Source of the DNA: an uncultured Bacteroides sp.
GTDB lineage: Bacteria; Bacteroidota; Bacteroidia; Bacteroidales; Bacteroidaceae
Assembly: GCA_944320865.1 (NCBI GenBank)
Contig: CALUJC010000034.1
Location: 1 to 37,282 of the forward strand
Reading direction: 5' to 3'
DNA: 37,282 bases
Part shown: piece after piece, positions 7,197-19,328 of the stretch
How the letters are laid out: each line of letters begins with the position of its first letter
Position numbering within the stretch: position 1 is the stretch's first letter
The notes under the pieces: generated by a model
Told to the model about the DNA's origin: nothing
Seen by the model: the letters and a program-made list of their open reading frames with translations, nothing else
Database searches by the model: none
Position numbers and translations under genes: made by a program

Positions 7197-10100
7197 TTAC
7201 TTGACAGATTGCACGGTCTTCGGAAACAGCACTGTGTAAAAAAATGGCAGCAGCAACAGGGTAATGACGGTGCCCACGGTGAGGCCTCCCATGATGGTGA
7301 TGGCCATGGAACCATACATCGGGTCGCCTAACAAGGGAATCATGCCGACGATGGTAGTGAGCGACGCCATCAACACCGGACGCACGCGCGACACTGTGGC
7401 CTCGATGACGGCCCGGTAGGCGGGCATCCGCTCCTCCCTTTGCAGGCGGTTTATTTCGTCCACCAGCACGATGGCGTTCTTCACCATCATGCCCACCAAG
7501 CCTTGCACACCGACTATGGCCATGAACGTGAAGGGCTGGCGGAAGAGCAACAAGGCGGGCGTGATGCCGCAGAAGACGAAGGGGAAGCATAGGAGGATGA
7601 GGATGGCTTTCTTCCAACTATTGAACAGCAAGAGTAAGGTAATCAGCACGATGAAGAGGGTGATGGGCACGTACTTCATCAGTCCGCCGATGGCCTCGTC
7701 TTGCATTTCGCTTTCGCCTATCCATTTGCGCTGGTAGCCGTCGGGCAGAGGAATGGCATCGATGGCTGGTCGGATGGAGGCCATTACCTTGGCGGGCGTG
7801 GCGTCGTAGAGGTCGGTGTTGGGGTCGCACTCCGCCTCAATGGCCCGTTGCCCGTTGACGCGGAACACCGCGTTTTCATCCCACGACAGGCGCAGGTCAT
7901 CCGTCACGTTGCTCAGGGGGACGCTGCGGAAGAGCTCGTCTTGCAGCGTTTCCACCTGCTTGCCTCCCGTCACCACGCTTTGCAGGGCTTCGTTGGACAG
8001 GTGCAGGTTCAGCGTGCTCCACACGGGGATATTCCGAAGGTCCGTGATGCGGCTACCGTCGGGCTGGCGCACTTGGAGGTTGACCAGCATCGTGCGGTCT
8101 TGGTCGGCCAGCGCGCCCACCGTCATGCCATCCGTGGCGGCCATCAGGGCGTTGGCCACATCGCTCCGCTCGATGCCTGCCCGGAGGGCGTTGGCACGGT
8201 TGTAATCGGCCACGAACACCTTGCCGCGAGGCTTCCAGTTGTTTTCTACGGAATAAGGGTCTACGTAGGGGCACTGCCGCATGATGTCCTCCGCTTGCCG
8301 GCTCAGCTGGCGTAATACGGCAGGGTCGGGCCCGCTGAACTCCACTTCCACCGTGTGCGAGGTCGAGATGGAGAAGTTATACTTACGGATGCGGATGTAG
8401 GCATCGGGATATCGCTCGCGCAACTGCCTCCGGATGCCGGGTATTTGCTCCATCACCGTGGCGTAATCTTTGCAATCCACCATCAGCTCGCCATAGCAAT
8501 CGCCGCCCGATGTCATAGGGCGCACCAGGCAGTAATGTGCCGGAGCGCTGCCCATGCTGGCGGCCACACGCTCTATGGCGGGATTCTGCTCCAGCAGACG
8601 GGTCATTTCCTGCAAGTCCTTCTTTACCCGGTCGGGGCTGCTTTGGGCGGGAAGGAAGTACTCCACAACGAATTGTTTGTAGTCGAAGTCAGGGAAGAAG
8701 AGGTTCTTTACCCGTGTCATGCCGAAGACACATACCGCCAACACCGCCACGGCCACAGTCAGCGTCGCGGCCCGATGGGCTATCAGCACGGCCACGGTGC
8801 GGCGCACCAGGCGGTGTACGGGGGAGTTCATCACCTCTCCTTGCTGTTTGGCCTTCACCCGGGCGGGCAACCACGACTTGGCGCACACAGGCACTTGAAT
8901 CAACGCCAACACCCAGCTGGCCAGCAGACTGACGCAAAGCACCAGGAACAAGTCACCCGCATATTCGCCCGCCGAGCCTGGGCAGAGATAGATGCACAAG
9001 AATGTGGACGCTGCAATGATAGTTGCCCCCAGCAGGGGAAGGGCAGTGTTGCACCCGATGCGGTAGAGGTACGTCTTCGGCCCGAAGCCCCGCTGCTTGT
9101 CTATCAGGATACCGTCCATGATGACGATGGCGTTGTCCACCAGCATCCCCATAGCCACAATGAAGGCGCCAAGGGAAATGCGTTGCAGCGTGGTGCCCAT
9201 CGTCAACAGGATGGGGAAGGACAAAGCGATGGTCAATATCAGCCCGAAGCCGATGATAACGCCGCTACGGAAGCCCATGCTGAATATCAAAACCAATATC
9301 ACAATGACTACGGACTCCACCAGATTCCACATGAAAGAGTTGATGGCTTCATCCACCTTGTCGGGCTGGAAGAATATCTTCTCTGTCTCCATGCCCACGG
9401 GGACGCGCTTCATCACTTCCGCCAGACGCTTGTCCACGGCCTTGCCCACATCGGGCACAATGGCATCTTCCTCCATGGCCAGGCAGATGGCCAAGGCCGG
9501 TTTGCCGGACACGAAGAAGCCGTTGCGCTGGGGTTCGGCATACGTGCGTTCCACACGGGCGATGTCACCCAGGCGGACGGTCTTCCCGTCGGTGGTTTGG
9601 ATAAGGATGTCGCGTATCTCCGCCTCGTCCTTTATCTGGCCCGCCACCTGGATGCGCAAGCGTTCGCCGTCGGTCGTGTCATAGTTACCGGCATTTACCG
9701 TCTGACTGGCGCCGTTCAGGGCGGACATGATTTGCACGGGCACCAATCCGTTGCGCGACAGTTGTTCCTGCGAGAGGACGATGTTGATGACCTCGTCGCG
9801 GTTGCCCGCTATATTCACCCGCTTCACCCCGTCTATGGAGAGGAGCTCCCGCCGTATCATCCGGGCGTACTTGTAGAGTTCGGGATAGGTATATCCATCG
9901 CCTTTGAAGGCATAGAAGATGCCGTATACATCCATCATGTCGTCTATCACTACCGGGTCGTAGCAGCCTTGGGGAAGGGTGGCGCGCAGGTCGTTCACCT
10001 TGCGGCGCAGCAAGTCGAAGCGTTGCTCCAGTTCATCCAAGGGCACCGAGAGGAGGAATTCCACGGTCAGCATGGCAGAGCCGTCGTGGCACTCTGTCTT

Positions 10101-10340
10101 AATCTTCTTCACGTCGGGAAGGGTACGCAGGGCGTCTTCCATCTTCAGAGCCACGTCCAGTTCCACCTCGTGGGCGCTGGCGCCGGGATAGGGTACCACT
10201 ACCATGGCTTGCTTTACGGCCACGGCGGGGTCTTCCAGCTTGGGCATCTGGATGAAAGCGATGATGCCCGCCACAATGATACCCGCCATCAATGACCAAA
10301 ACAAGGTGGGGCGGCGCATGAAAAATTCCGTAGCTTTCAT
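7197..10340 (-). CDS. RND efflux pump, AcrB/MexB-like inner-membrane subunit
   Basis: This 1047-residue resistance-nodulation-division transporter is powered by the proton gradient. It has 12 expected membrane helices with two large periplasmic loops: helix 1 at about 12-31, a helix 2-6 block at about 340-490, and the second half at about 850-1035. The proton relay is seen as MLVDNAIVIMD in helix 4 (Asp402, with Asn403 where AcrB has a second Asp) and MMVKNAIVLVDE in helix 10 (Lys954). The ATG at 10340 is chosen over the GTG one codon upstream because it forms a TGATG overlap with the adaptor stop, typical of coupled translation. The substrates cannot be read from sequence; drugs, bile salts or detergents are usual for such pumps. 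Confidence 0.94.
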   Translation of the reverse strand: MKATEFFMRRPTLFWSLMAGIIVAGIIAFIQMPKLEDPAVAVKQAMVVVPYPGASAHEVELDVALKMEDALRTLPDVKKIKTECHDGSAMLTVEFLLSVPLDELEQRFDLLRRKVNDLRATLPQGCYDPVVIDDMMDVYGIFYAFKGDGYTYPELYKYARMIRRELLSIDGVKRVNIAGNRDEVINIVLSQEQLSRNGLVPVQIMSALNGASQTVNAGNYDTTDGERLRIQVAGQIKDEAEIRDILIQTTDGKTVRLGDIARVERTYAEPQRNGFFVSGKPALAICLAMEEDAIVPDVGKAVDKRLAEVMKRVPVGMETEKIFFQPDKVDEAINSFMWNLVESVVIVILVLIFSMGFRSGVIIGFGLILTIALSFPILLTMGTTLQRISLGAFIVAMGMLVDNAIVIMDGILIDKQRGFGPKTYLYRIGCNTALPLLGATIIAASTFLCIYLCPGSAGEYAGDLFLVLCVSLLASWVLALIQVPVCAKSWLPARVKAKQQGEVMNSPVHRLVRRTVAVLIAHRAATLTVAVAVLAVCVFGMTRVKNLFFPDFDYKQFVVEYFLPAQSSPDRVKKDLQEMTRLLEQNPAIERVAASMGSAPAHYCLVRPMTSGGDCYGELMVDCKDYATVMEQIPGIRRQLRERYPDAYIRIRKYNFSISTSHTVEVEFSGPDPAVLRQLSRQAEDIMRQCPYVDPYSVENNWKPRGKVFVADYNRANALRAGIERSDVANALMAATDGMTVGALADQDRTMLVNLQVRQPDGSRITDLRNIPVWSTLNLHLSNEALQSVVTGGKQVETLQDELFRSVPLSNVTDDLRLSWDENAVFRVNGQRAIEAECDPNTDLYDATPAKVMASIRPAIDAIPLPDGYQRKWIGESEMQDEAIGGLMKYVPITLFIVLITLLLLFNSWKKAILILLCFPFVFCGITPALLLFRQPFTFMAIVGVQGLVGMMVKNAIVLVDEINRLQREERMPAYRAVIEATVSRVRPVLMASLTTIVGMIPLLGDPMYGSMAITIMGGLTVGTVITLLLLPFFYTVLFPKTVQSVK

Positions 10341-11395
10341 CACAACTGCCCTCCCACGTTGGTTTCACTCGACTCGTCTATCACACGCACTTTCTCGCCT
10401 TCGCGCAGGGCATGGACGCCGGCACGTACCACGGATTCATCGCCCCTGAGTCCTGCCACGATGGCACGGCCCTCAGGAGTCGTCCCTTGCACGGATACTT
10501 TCACCATATTAATAATAGAGTCTCCGCCTACGGTCCATACATAACTCTCGCCTTGTTCCTGGAAAAGCGAGGCCAAGGGGAGGACAAAGTTCCGCAGAGA
10601 GTCGGTCTCCGCCAAACAAAGTCGGACTTGCACATTCCGGCCTGCCGTCAAGGAAGCGTCGGGCGTGGAGGAGAAACCCAGGCGCATGCGGTAAAGCTGG
10701 GTGGCGTCGGCTTTGGGCGTCAGGCTCAGTAGCTTCATGGATATGGACTTGGCCGGGGTGTCAGCCGTCTGGCAAGTGATACGCTCGATGTCCGCTTGTC
10801 TCTGGTAAACCGTGGCCGGCACATCCAGTTCAACCTCCATTCCGCCTACGTCCAGCAGGCTGATGACGGGCGTGCCGGCGTTCACCATTTCCGCTTCGTC
10901 GAAGTTTACCTCCCGCACGTAGCCGCTGACGGGGGCACAGAGGCGGGTGTAATCCAGCTTATTCTTGTTCACTTGCAGTTGCACGCCCAGTTGCTTTAAG
11001 CCGGCCACCGCCTTCTCGTAATCGTTGGCGGAGACGCTCTTGGCTTTATACAGCTGCTCCAAACGCTTCACCTCGGCAGTGAGTTGGTCGTATTGCACCT
11101 GCAGGGCCTCCACGCCCAGGCGGTAGTCGGCGTCGTCCAAGGTGGCGATGAGTTGTCCTTGGCGCACAAAGTCGCCTTCGTCCACGGCTATATGATTAAT
11201 CTGTCCGGCCGTCTTGAAGCCTAAGCTGATTTCGCCCGCCTCGCGGACAATGCCGGAAAAGTCCAGCGTCTGCCCCTCACTATTCGGTCTTGGGCTGGTC
11301 AGTAGTACGCTGTGCACCACCTGTTCCCCTGTGGGCACGCCGCATCCGGCCAGCGCGGCGCAGATAAGGGGGGTAATGAGATACATTCGTTTCAT
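10340..11395 (-). CDS. Periplasmic adaptor of RND efflux system (HlyD/AcrA-like)
   Basis: This 351-residue membrane-fusion lipoprotein has the signal MKRMYLITPLICAALAGCG with Cys18. It shows the usual AcrA layout: a first lipoyl half (AVDEGDFVRQGQLIATLDDA), an alpha hairpin (LQVQYDQLTAEVKRLEQLY), a second lipoyl half (RLCAPVSGYVREVNFDEAE) and a beta-barrel/membrane-proximal end. It bridges the RND pump and the TolC-like channel. The open frame extends upstream to 11482, but that part runs through the tandem array and lacks a signal peptide, so the start is placed at 11395. Its stop overlaps the pump start by 1 nt. An AraC-type gene is divergent and is the obvious candidate regulator. Confidence 0.92.
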   Translation of the reverse strand: MKRMYLITPLICAALAGCGVPTGEQVVHSVLLTSPRPNSEGQTLDFSGIVREAGEISLGFKTAGQINHIAVDEGDFVRQGQLIATLDDADYRLGVEALQVQYDQLTAEVKRLEQLYKAKSVSANDYEKAVAGLKQLGVQLQVNKNKLDYTRLCAPVSGYVREVNFDEAEMVNAGTPVISLLDVGGMEVELDVPATVYQRQADIERITCQTADTPAKSISMKLLSLTPKADATQLYRMRLGFSSTPDASLTAGRNVQVRLCLAETDSLRNFVLPLASLFQEQGESYVWTVGGDSIINMVKVSVQGTTPEGRAIVAGLRGDESVVRAGVHALREGEKVRVIDESSETNVGGQL

Positions 11396-11446
11396 AATGG
11401 TTAAATATTTGTTTTTAAGTAATTGATTAGGCTTATATGTCTCGTC

Positions 11447-11512
11447 CGGTAGCTTTCCAACCCCCGCTCGGTAGCTTTCCAACCCTTGCTCGGTAGCTTT
11501 CCAACCCTACCG
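11447..11512 (-). repeat. 22-bp tandem array B, in the efflux operon leader
   Basis: Three units of exactly 22 bp (11447-11468, 11469-11490, 11491-11512) share the core CGGTAGCTTTCCAACCC on the + strand and differ only in the last five bases. The array lies 52 bp upstream of the adaptor ATG. Sequence is unlike array A, but the period is the same. No strong internal hairpin is evident. Confidence 0.9.
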
Positions 11513-11680
11513 GGCATCGGTTTTATGACTGTTCGGAGGCTTCTGCTTCACTTCCCGACGGGTGCAAAGTTCAATGTTTTGGGCCGATGCGTCGCCTCCC
11601 TTTGGGCGGAAGATATGTCCTTTTGGTCGGATTGTATCTGAAAAGGATAAGAAAATGCGCCGAATGTTGTCCCGAACCGC

Positions 11681-11688
11681 TATTTTTG
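11681..11688 (+). promoter_or_regulatory. -7 element for the AraC-type gene
   Basis: TATTTTTG matches TAnnTTTG 28 bp before the ATG at 11716. There is no TTG at 19-21 bp upstream; the nearest (11667-11669) is too close, so only the -7 half is supported. Confidence 0.45.
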
Positions 11689-11715
11689 CAGGCGAATAAA
11701 TAAAAGAGAAGCGTC

Positions 11716-12627
11716 ATGAAAGAAACATCCGTATTCAAGCCCCTGGACATGGCCATGCTGCCCATGATGGAGCACACGCTGGTTTTCGAGAATGAATTCA
11801 TGCTGACGGATAACTTCGGGTTGCCCCAGCAGATGGATGAAGTCTCGTACTTCGTATCCCCCCTCTATCCGTTCAAGATAGACTTCACGCTGATGCTGTT
11901 CTGCACGGCGGGCACCATGAGTCTGCGCATCAACCTGCAGGAGTGCCACTTGGGGGGTGGACAGGTGCTGGTGGTGCTGCCCGGCACGGTGGGCGAGTGC
12001 CTGGAGGTGAGCACCGACTGCCAGGTGGCCATGATAGCCTACGTGGGCCGCAAGTATGAAGAGGGCATAGACGCTACCTCATCCATGCAGTTTATGAAGT
12101 ACTTGGTGAGGCAATCCGTGCTGCCCGTTTCGCCTGAAGAGATGGACGAGTCGCTCGCCATCTACCGCGCCATGCGTCGCAAGGTGGAGCAGCCCGACTT
12201 TGAGTTTACCCGCGAGGCGCTGAACGGCTACATGCAAGTGCTCTTTTGCAACGGGCGGCAATGGATGTCGCGCTATACCCGCCAACAGGAGGCCACGCAG
12301 GTGCAAAGCCGCCAGCAGATGATTTTTGAACGCTTCCTGTGGTTGGTGCAGAAGCACTACAGGGAGGAGCGGGGCATCGCCTTCTATGCCGGCAAGCTGT
12401 GCCTTACGCCCAAATATTTGTCTACCGTTATCTACCAATGTGGCGGTCGGCATGCAAGCGAGTGGATAAGGGATTATGTCATTCTCGAAGCCAAGGCCTT
12501 GTTGAAAAGCCGGCAATACACTGCCCAGCAGGTCAGCGATTTGCTGAATTTCCCCAACGCATCCTTCTTTGGCAAGTATTTCAAGGCGGCCACAGGTTAC
12601 TCTCCCAGGCAGTATATGCTGGAGTGA
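11716..12627 (+). CDS. AraC-family transcriptional regulator
   Basis: This 303-residue protein has an N-terminal cupin-like sensing region (about residues 30-150) and a C-terminal AraC-type double helix-turn-helix (about 205-300). The latter contains GIAFYAGKLCLTPKYLSTVI for the first HTH and TAQQVSDLLNFPNASFFGKY, then ATGYSPRQYM, for the second. Such regulators respond to small ligands and usually activate nearby genes. It is divergent from the adaptor-pump-channel operon, so control of efflux is the simplest reading (inference). The stop is followed by 240 bp holding the ATP synthase promoter. Confidence 0.9.
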   Translation: MKETSVFKPLDMAMLPMMEHTLVFENEFMLTDNFGLPQQMDEVSYFVSPLYPFKIDFTLMLFCTAGTMSLRINLQECHLGGGQVLVVLPGTVGECLEVSTDCQVAMIAYVGRKYEEGIDATSSMQFMKYLVRQSVLPVSPEEMDESLAIYRAMRRKVEQPDFEFTREALNGYMQVLFCNGRQWMSRYTRQQEATQVQSRQQMIFERFLWLVQKHYREERGIAFYAGKLCLTPKYLSTVIYQCGGRHASEWIRDYVILEAKALLKSRQYTAQQVSDLLNFPNASFFGKYFKAATGYSPRQYMLE

Positions 12628-14388
<1,761 letters not shown>

Positions 14389-14433
14389 AAAAACGTATGT
14401 TTCCTTTTGTACGAAAAAACTAAGTTATCTGTT

Positions 14434-14688
14434 ATGGAAAAACTGCATTTAAGTATTGTATCTCCGGAAAATGCCATTTTTGATGGCGAGGTAGAAAGGG
14501 TCACTTTGCCGGGTGTACAAGGCTCATTCTCCATCCTGCCCCATCATGCGCCTATCATTTCCGCATTGGGAGCCGGTGTGTTGTCTTATTTGGCAGAAGA
14601 AGGAGAACATACGGTTGATATTCAAGGCGGTTTTGTGGAAATGAACAATAACGAGGTTTCCGTATGTGTGGAAACATCGGTCGGTTGA
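14434..14688 (+). CDS. atpC: ATP synthase F1 subunit epsilon (short form)
   Basis: At 84 residues this covers only the N-terminal beta-sandwich of epsilon (LHLSIVSPENAIFDGEVERV, then GSFSILPHHAPIISALGAG). The helical C-terminal domain, which makes E. coli epsilon about 139 residues and inhibits ATP hydrolysis, is absent, and the stop is followed closely by the next gene. Epsilon links the gamma shaft to the c-ring. The ATG at 14434 is preferred to a TTG at 14407 because the homologous region starts there. It lies 45 bp after atpD. Confidence 0.93.
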   Translation: MEKLHLSIVSPENAIFDGEVERVTLPGVQGSFSILPHHAPIISALGAGVLSYLAEEGEHTVDIQGGFVEMNNNEVSVCVETSVG

Positions 14689-14703
14689 TAATAAGGATGA
14701 TGT

Positions 14704-15120
14704 ATGAAAGGTAGCAGGCGGACATATCTGGTGCAGACGGCATTCCTGACCCTTGTGATGGGAGGGGTGTTGGGCTGGGCTTTTGCAAGCTGGCTGCCCG
14801 ACCGCTATTTTGCGGGGTATCCGTTGATAGCTGTCTACTTTTATGTGATGGGCATGCTTACGACGGCTATGATAGAGAGGGGCAACCGGGCTTCATCTGG
14901 CAGGCCGCAAAGACAGGTCCAGGCTTTTTTGGCGGTGCATGTCGTGCGCTTGTTGGTGTCGGTCATCGTAATGGTGGCCTGTTGCCTGCTCATGAGCAAA
15001 GAAGGAGCGATAGCTTTCCTGTGCGCATTTATGTTGAATTATATCGTTTACATGGTTTATGATTCCTGCTATTTTGCCCGTCAGGCCAAAAAACAGGTGT
15101 CGGAAAATAAGAAAGTATGA
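14704..15120 (+). CDS. Small four-helix membrane protein in the AtpI position
   Basis: This 138-residue membrane protein has predicted helices near residues 9-29, 38-57, 74-97 and 101-121 and a charged C-terminus (RQAKKQVSENKK). It lies between atpC and atpB and overlaps atpB by 4 nt (ATGA), so the two are translationally coupled. In many bacteria AtpI or AtpZ genes for c-ring assembly occupy this place. I see no clear AtpI signature, so it is best described as an AtpI-like protein by position. It could assist Fo assembly or ion access (inference). Confidence 0.75.
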   Translation: MKGSRRTYLVQTAFLTLVMGGVLGWAFASWLPDRYFAGYPLIAVYFYVMGMLTTAMIERGNRASSGRPQRQVQAFLAVHVVRLLVSVIVMVACCLLMSKEGAIAFLCAFMLNYIVYMVYDSCYFARQAKKQVSENKKV

Positions 15121-16238
15121 AGTTGTTGCAAAATGTCATCATGAAAGTGCTGTTGGTAGTGGGGTTGATGCTGCCTTCTGCAATGCTCGCCCAGGAGGAG
15201 CCAATGGCTTCGGGAGAGAAAGCGGATACCTCTGCCTCGCCTTCCTCTCAAGAGGAAAGTGTGGATGTCAAGTCCATTGTCTTCGGGCATATAGGCGATT
15301 CTTATGAATGGCATATTACGGATTGGGGTGATACGCATATAACTATACCTCTTCCCGTCATTGTATACAGCCAGACCACGGGGTGGCATGTGTTTATGTC
15401 TTCCCGGCTGGAGGAAAACGGGGGGACTTACCAGGGGCTGTCCATTGCACCAGCCGGTAGCAAGTATGAAGGTAAGCTGGTGGAACACGATGCTCAGGGT
15501 AATGAGGTACGCCCTTTCGATATATCCATAACGAAAGTAGTGGCTGCGTTGCTTATCAATAGCGCCCTTTTGCTTTTGATTGTATTGGGCGTGGCACGGT
15601 GGTACCGGAAGCATCCCAAATGCGACGAAGCGGCACCGGGCGGCTTTGTCGGTTTCATGGAAATGTTTATCATGATGATAAACGACGATGTCATCAAGAG
15701 TTGCGTGGGGCCTAATTATAGGAAGTTCGCTCCTTATCTGCTGACGGCTTTCTTCTTCATTTTCATCAATAACCTGATGGGATTGATACCTTTCTTCCCG
15801 GGAGGTGCCAATGTGACGGGAAACATAGCCGTTACTTTCGTGCTGGCTTTGTGCACATTCTTTGCCATCAACCTCTTTGGGACGAAGCATTATTGGAAAG
15901 ACATCTTCTGGCCCGATGTGCCTTGGTGGCTGAAGGTGCCGGTGCCGATGATGCCGTTCATAGAATTGTTTGGCATCTTTACAAAGCCGTTTGCCTTGAT
16001 GATTCGTCTTTTTGCCAATATGCTGGCAGGCCACATGGCCATGTTGATACTTACGTGCCTTGTTTTCATCTCGGCAAGCATGGGGCCGGCATTGAATGGC
16101 TCATTGACGGTAGCCTCGGTATTGTTCAACGTCTTCATGAATGCATTGGAACTGCTGGTGGCCTTCATTCAGGCCTATGTGTTCACCATGTTGTCAGCCG
16201 TGTTTATAGGGTTGGCTCAAGAGCGTAAGGTAGAGTAA
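15117..16238 (+). CDS. atpB: ATP synthase Fo subunit a, with signal peptide and extra N-terminal domain
   Basis: This 373-residue protein has a normal a-subunit core from about residue 140 onward: NNLMGLIPFFPGGANVTGN, then PFALMIRLFANMLAGH with the essential Arg297, then ALELLVAFIQAYVFTMLSAV. Upstream, residues 1-25 look like a cleavable signal peptide (LMLPSAMLAQEEP), followed by about 110 periplasmic residues with no counterpart in E. coli. This extended form is usual in Bacteroidetes. The subunit forms the proton half-channels against the c-ring. The start overlaps the preceding gene at ATGA. A 58-bp A/T-rich gap leads to atpE. Confidence 0.95.
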   Translation: MKLLQNVIMKVLLVVGLMLPSAMLAQEEPMASGEKADTSASPSSQEESVDVKSIVFGHIGDSYEWHITDWGDTHITIPLPVIVYSQTTGWHVFMSSRLEENGGTYQGLSIAPAGSKYEGKLVEHDAQGNEVRPFDISITKVVAALLINSALLLLIVLGVARWYRKHPKCDEAAPGGFVGFMEMFIMMINDDVIKSCVGPNYRKFAPYLLTAFFFIFINNLMGLIPFFPGGANVTGNIAVTFVLALCTFFAINLFGTKHYWKDIFWPDVPWWLKVPVPMMPFIELFGIFTKPFALMIRLFANMLAGHMAMLILTCLVFISASMGPALNGSLTVASVLFNVFMNALELLVAFIQAYVFTMLSAVFIGLAQERKVE

Positions 16239-16551
<313 letters not shown>

Positions 16552-16562
16552 TATGTAACTCC

Positions 16563-16610
16563 GCAATTTGCAATCCGGGGGCCTCAAAGCTTTTTCGGGT
16601 TGTAAATTGC
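16563..16610 (+). promoter_or_regulatory. Stem-loop between atpE and atpF
   Basis: GCAATTTGCAATCC (16563-16576) can pair with GGGTTGTAAATTGC (16597-16610) over all 14 positions, 12 Watson-Crick and 2 G-U, extended by G16577-C16596. It starts 11 nt after the atpE stop and ends 23 nt before the atpF ATG. No T-run follows, so full termination is unlikely. A stabiliser or processing site for atpE mRNA is possible. Confidence 0.7.
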
Positions 16611-16633
16611 TTAACTTGTTGATTGGATTAATT

Positions 16634-17137
16634 ATGTCATTGTTAGTACCCGATACAGGCCTGTTGTTTTGGATGCTTCTCTCCTTCGGTATCGTATTTG
16701 TCGTTGTGGCAAAATATGGTTTCCCGATCATCATCCAGATGGTAGAGAAGCGCAAGGCTTACATCGACCAATCCATGGAGGTTGCTCGTGAGGCAAATGC
16801 CAAGCTCGCTAAAATCAAGGAGGAGAGCGAGGCTTTGATTTCCGCCGCCAACAAGGAGCAAGGCCGCATTTTGCGCGAGGCCATGCAAGAGCGTGACAAG
16901 ATTATAGCCGAAGCACGCAGGCAGGCTGAAGTTGCAGCTCAAAAGGAATTGGATGATGTGAAAAGACAAATACAGCAGGAGAAAGAAGAAGCCATCCGCG
17001 ACATACGCCGTCAGGTAGCCGTCTTGTCCGTGGATATTGCGGAAAAGGTTATCCGTAAGAACCTCGACGAGGAGCATGAACAGATGGAGATGATTGACCG
17101 TATGCTGGACGAGATGCTGGCAAAGAAAGAAAATTAA
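16634..17137 (+). CDS. atpF: ATP synthase Fo subunit b
   Basis: This 167-residue stator protein has one membrane helix near residues 7-27 ([20 protein letters not shown]), then a long charged coiled coil ([20 protein letters not shown] onward) that dimerises and reaches the delta subunit. The frame is open to 16568, but the ATG at 16634 gives the family N-terminus and avoids translating the stem-loop. Length matches other Bacteroides b subunits. It is 13 bp upstream of atpH. Confidence 0.95.
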   Translation: MSLLVPDTGLLFWMLLSFGIVFVVVAKYGFPIIIQMVEKRKAYIDQSMEVAREANAKLAKIKEESEALISAANKEQGRILREAMQERDKIIAEARRQAEVAAQKELDDVKRQIQQEKEEAIRDIRRQVAVLSVDIAEKVIRKNLDEEHEQMEMIDRMLDEMLAKKEN

Positions 17138-17150
17138 AACCACATAGGCC

Positions 17151-17711
17151 ATGGATATAGGAACTATTTCGATGCGGTATGCGAAGGCGTTGATGAAATA
17201 TGCCCAAGATACAGGTAAGGAAGACGAACTGTATCAAGACATGCGTATGTTGTCGCGGAGTTTGGGAAAATATCCGGACTTGCGTCAGGCACTGGAGAAT
17301 CCTGTTTTGCCGTTGCGCGAAAAGTTTTCATTGATATGTGTGGCAGCAGTAGGGAATGGCATTGCGGGGCGTGAATTTTCCCGTTTCATTACCTTGCTGT
17401 TGAAAAAACGCCGGGAGAACCTGCTGCAGTATATTTGTTTGAGCTTCTTGGGCTTGTATCGCAATAGCAAGCATATCGGTACGGCAAGGTTGGTTACGGC
17501 CGTGCCTGTCAGCCGGGAAATGGAGGAGCGCATCCGCAACATGTCTTCTTCAATGCTGCATGCCCGTATGGAGATCCAGACAGAGATAGACCCTGCCATC
17601 GAGGGCGGCTTTATTTTTGATATCAATGGTTACCGTCTGGATGCCAGTATTGCTACCCAATTGAAAAGGGTAAAGCAACAGTTTATTGACAAGAATAGAA
17701 GAATAGTTTGA
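17151..17711 (+). CDS. atpH: ATP synthase F1 subunit delta
   Basis: This 186-residue delta/OSCP subunit joins the b stalk to the top of F1. The N-terminal helical domain starts [17 protein letters not shown]. The C-terminal part ends with [20 protein letters not shown] and [13 protein letters not shown], the conserved delta signature (IGG.....G....D.S....L). It sits between atpF and atpA, 11 bp before the atpA ATG. Confidence 0.95.
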   Translation: MDIGTISMRYAKALMKYAQDTGKEDELYQDMRMLSRSLGKYPDLRQALENPVLPLREKFSLICVAAVGNGIAGREFSRFITLLLKKRRENLLQYICLSFLGLYRNSKHIGTARLVTAVPVSREMEERIRNMSSSMLHARMEIQTEIDPAIEGGFIFDINGYRLDASIATQLKRVKQQFIDKNRRIV

Positions 17712-17722
17712 AAATAGAAACT

Positions 17723-19309
<1,587 letters not shown>

Positions 19310-19328
19310 TAAAGACTAGGAGGAGAAT

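Larger units (their letters stand above)
11396..11715. other. 320-bp divergent intergenic region
   Basis: This gap separates the efflux operon (-) from the AraC-type gene (+). It contains tandem array B, a -7 element for the AraC-type gene (11681-11688) and a poor -7 match for the efflux operon on the - strand (GAACTTTG, 11566-11573). If the latter is used, array B lies in the transcribed leader. No small gene or clear terminator was seen. Confidence 0.6.

Noticed and set aside
6952-7617. N-terminal extension of the TolC-like frame
   Set aside because: It runs inside the RND gene and across the 22-bp array. The signal peptide that starts at 6951 marks the real start.
8355-10295. 646-residue + strand open frame opposite the RND pump gene
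   Set aside because: It is antisense to a well-supported transporter, rich in His/Gln from reverse codons, and has no family motifs or start signal. It is a shadow of GC-rich codon use.
11523-11535. ATGACTGTTC shared with the start region of the TolC-like gene (about 6950-6959)
   Set aside because: A 10-nt match between two places in a 37-kb window is expected by chance and lacks symmetry or spacing that would suggest a regulator site.
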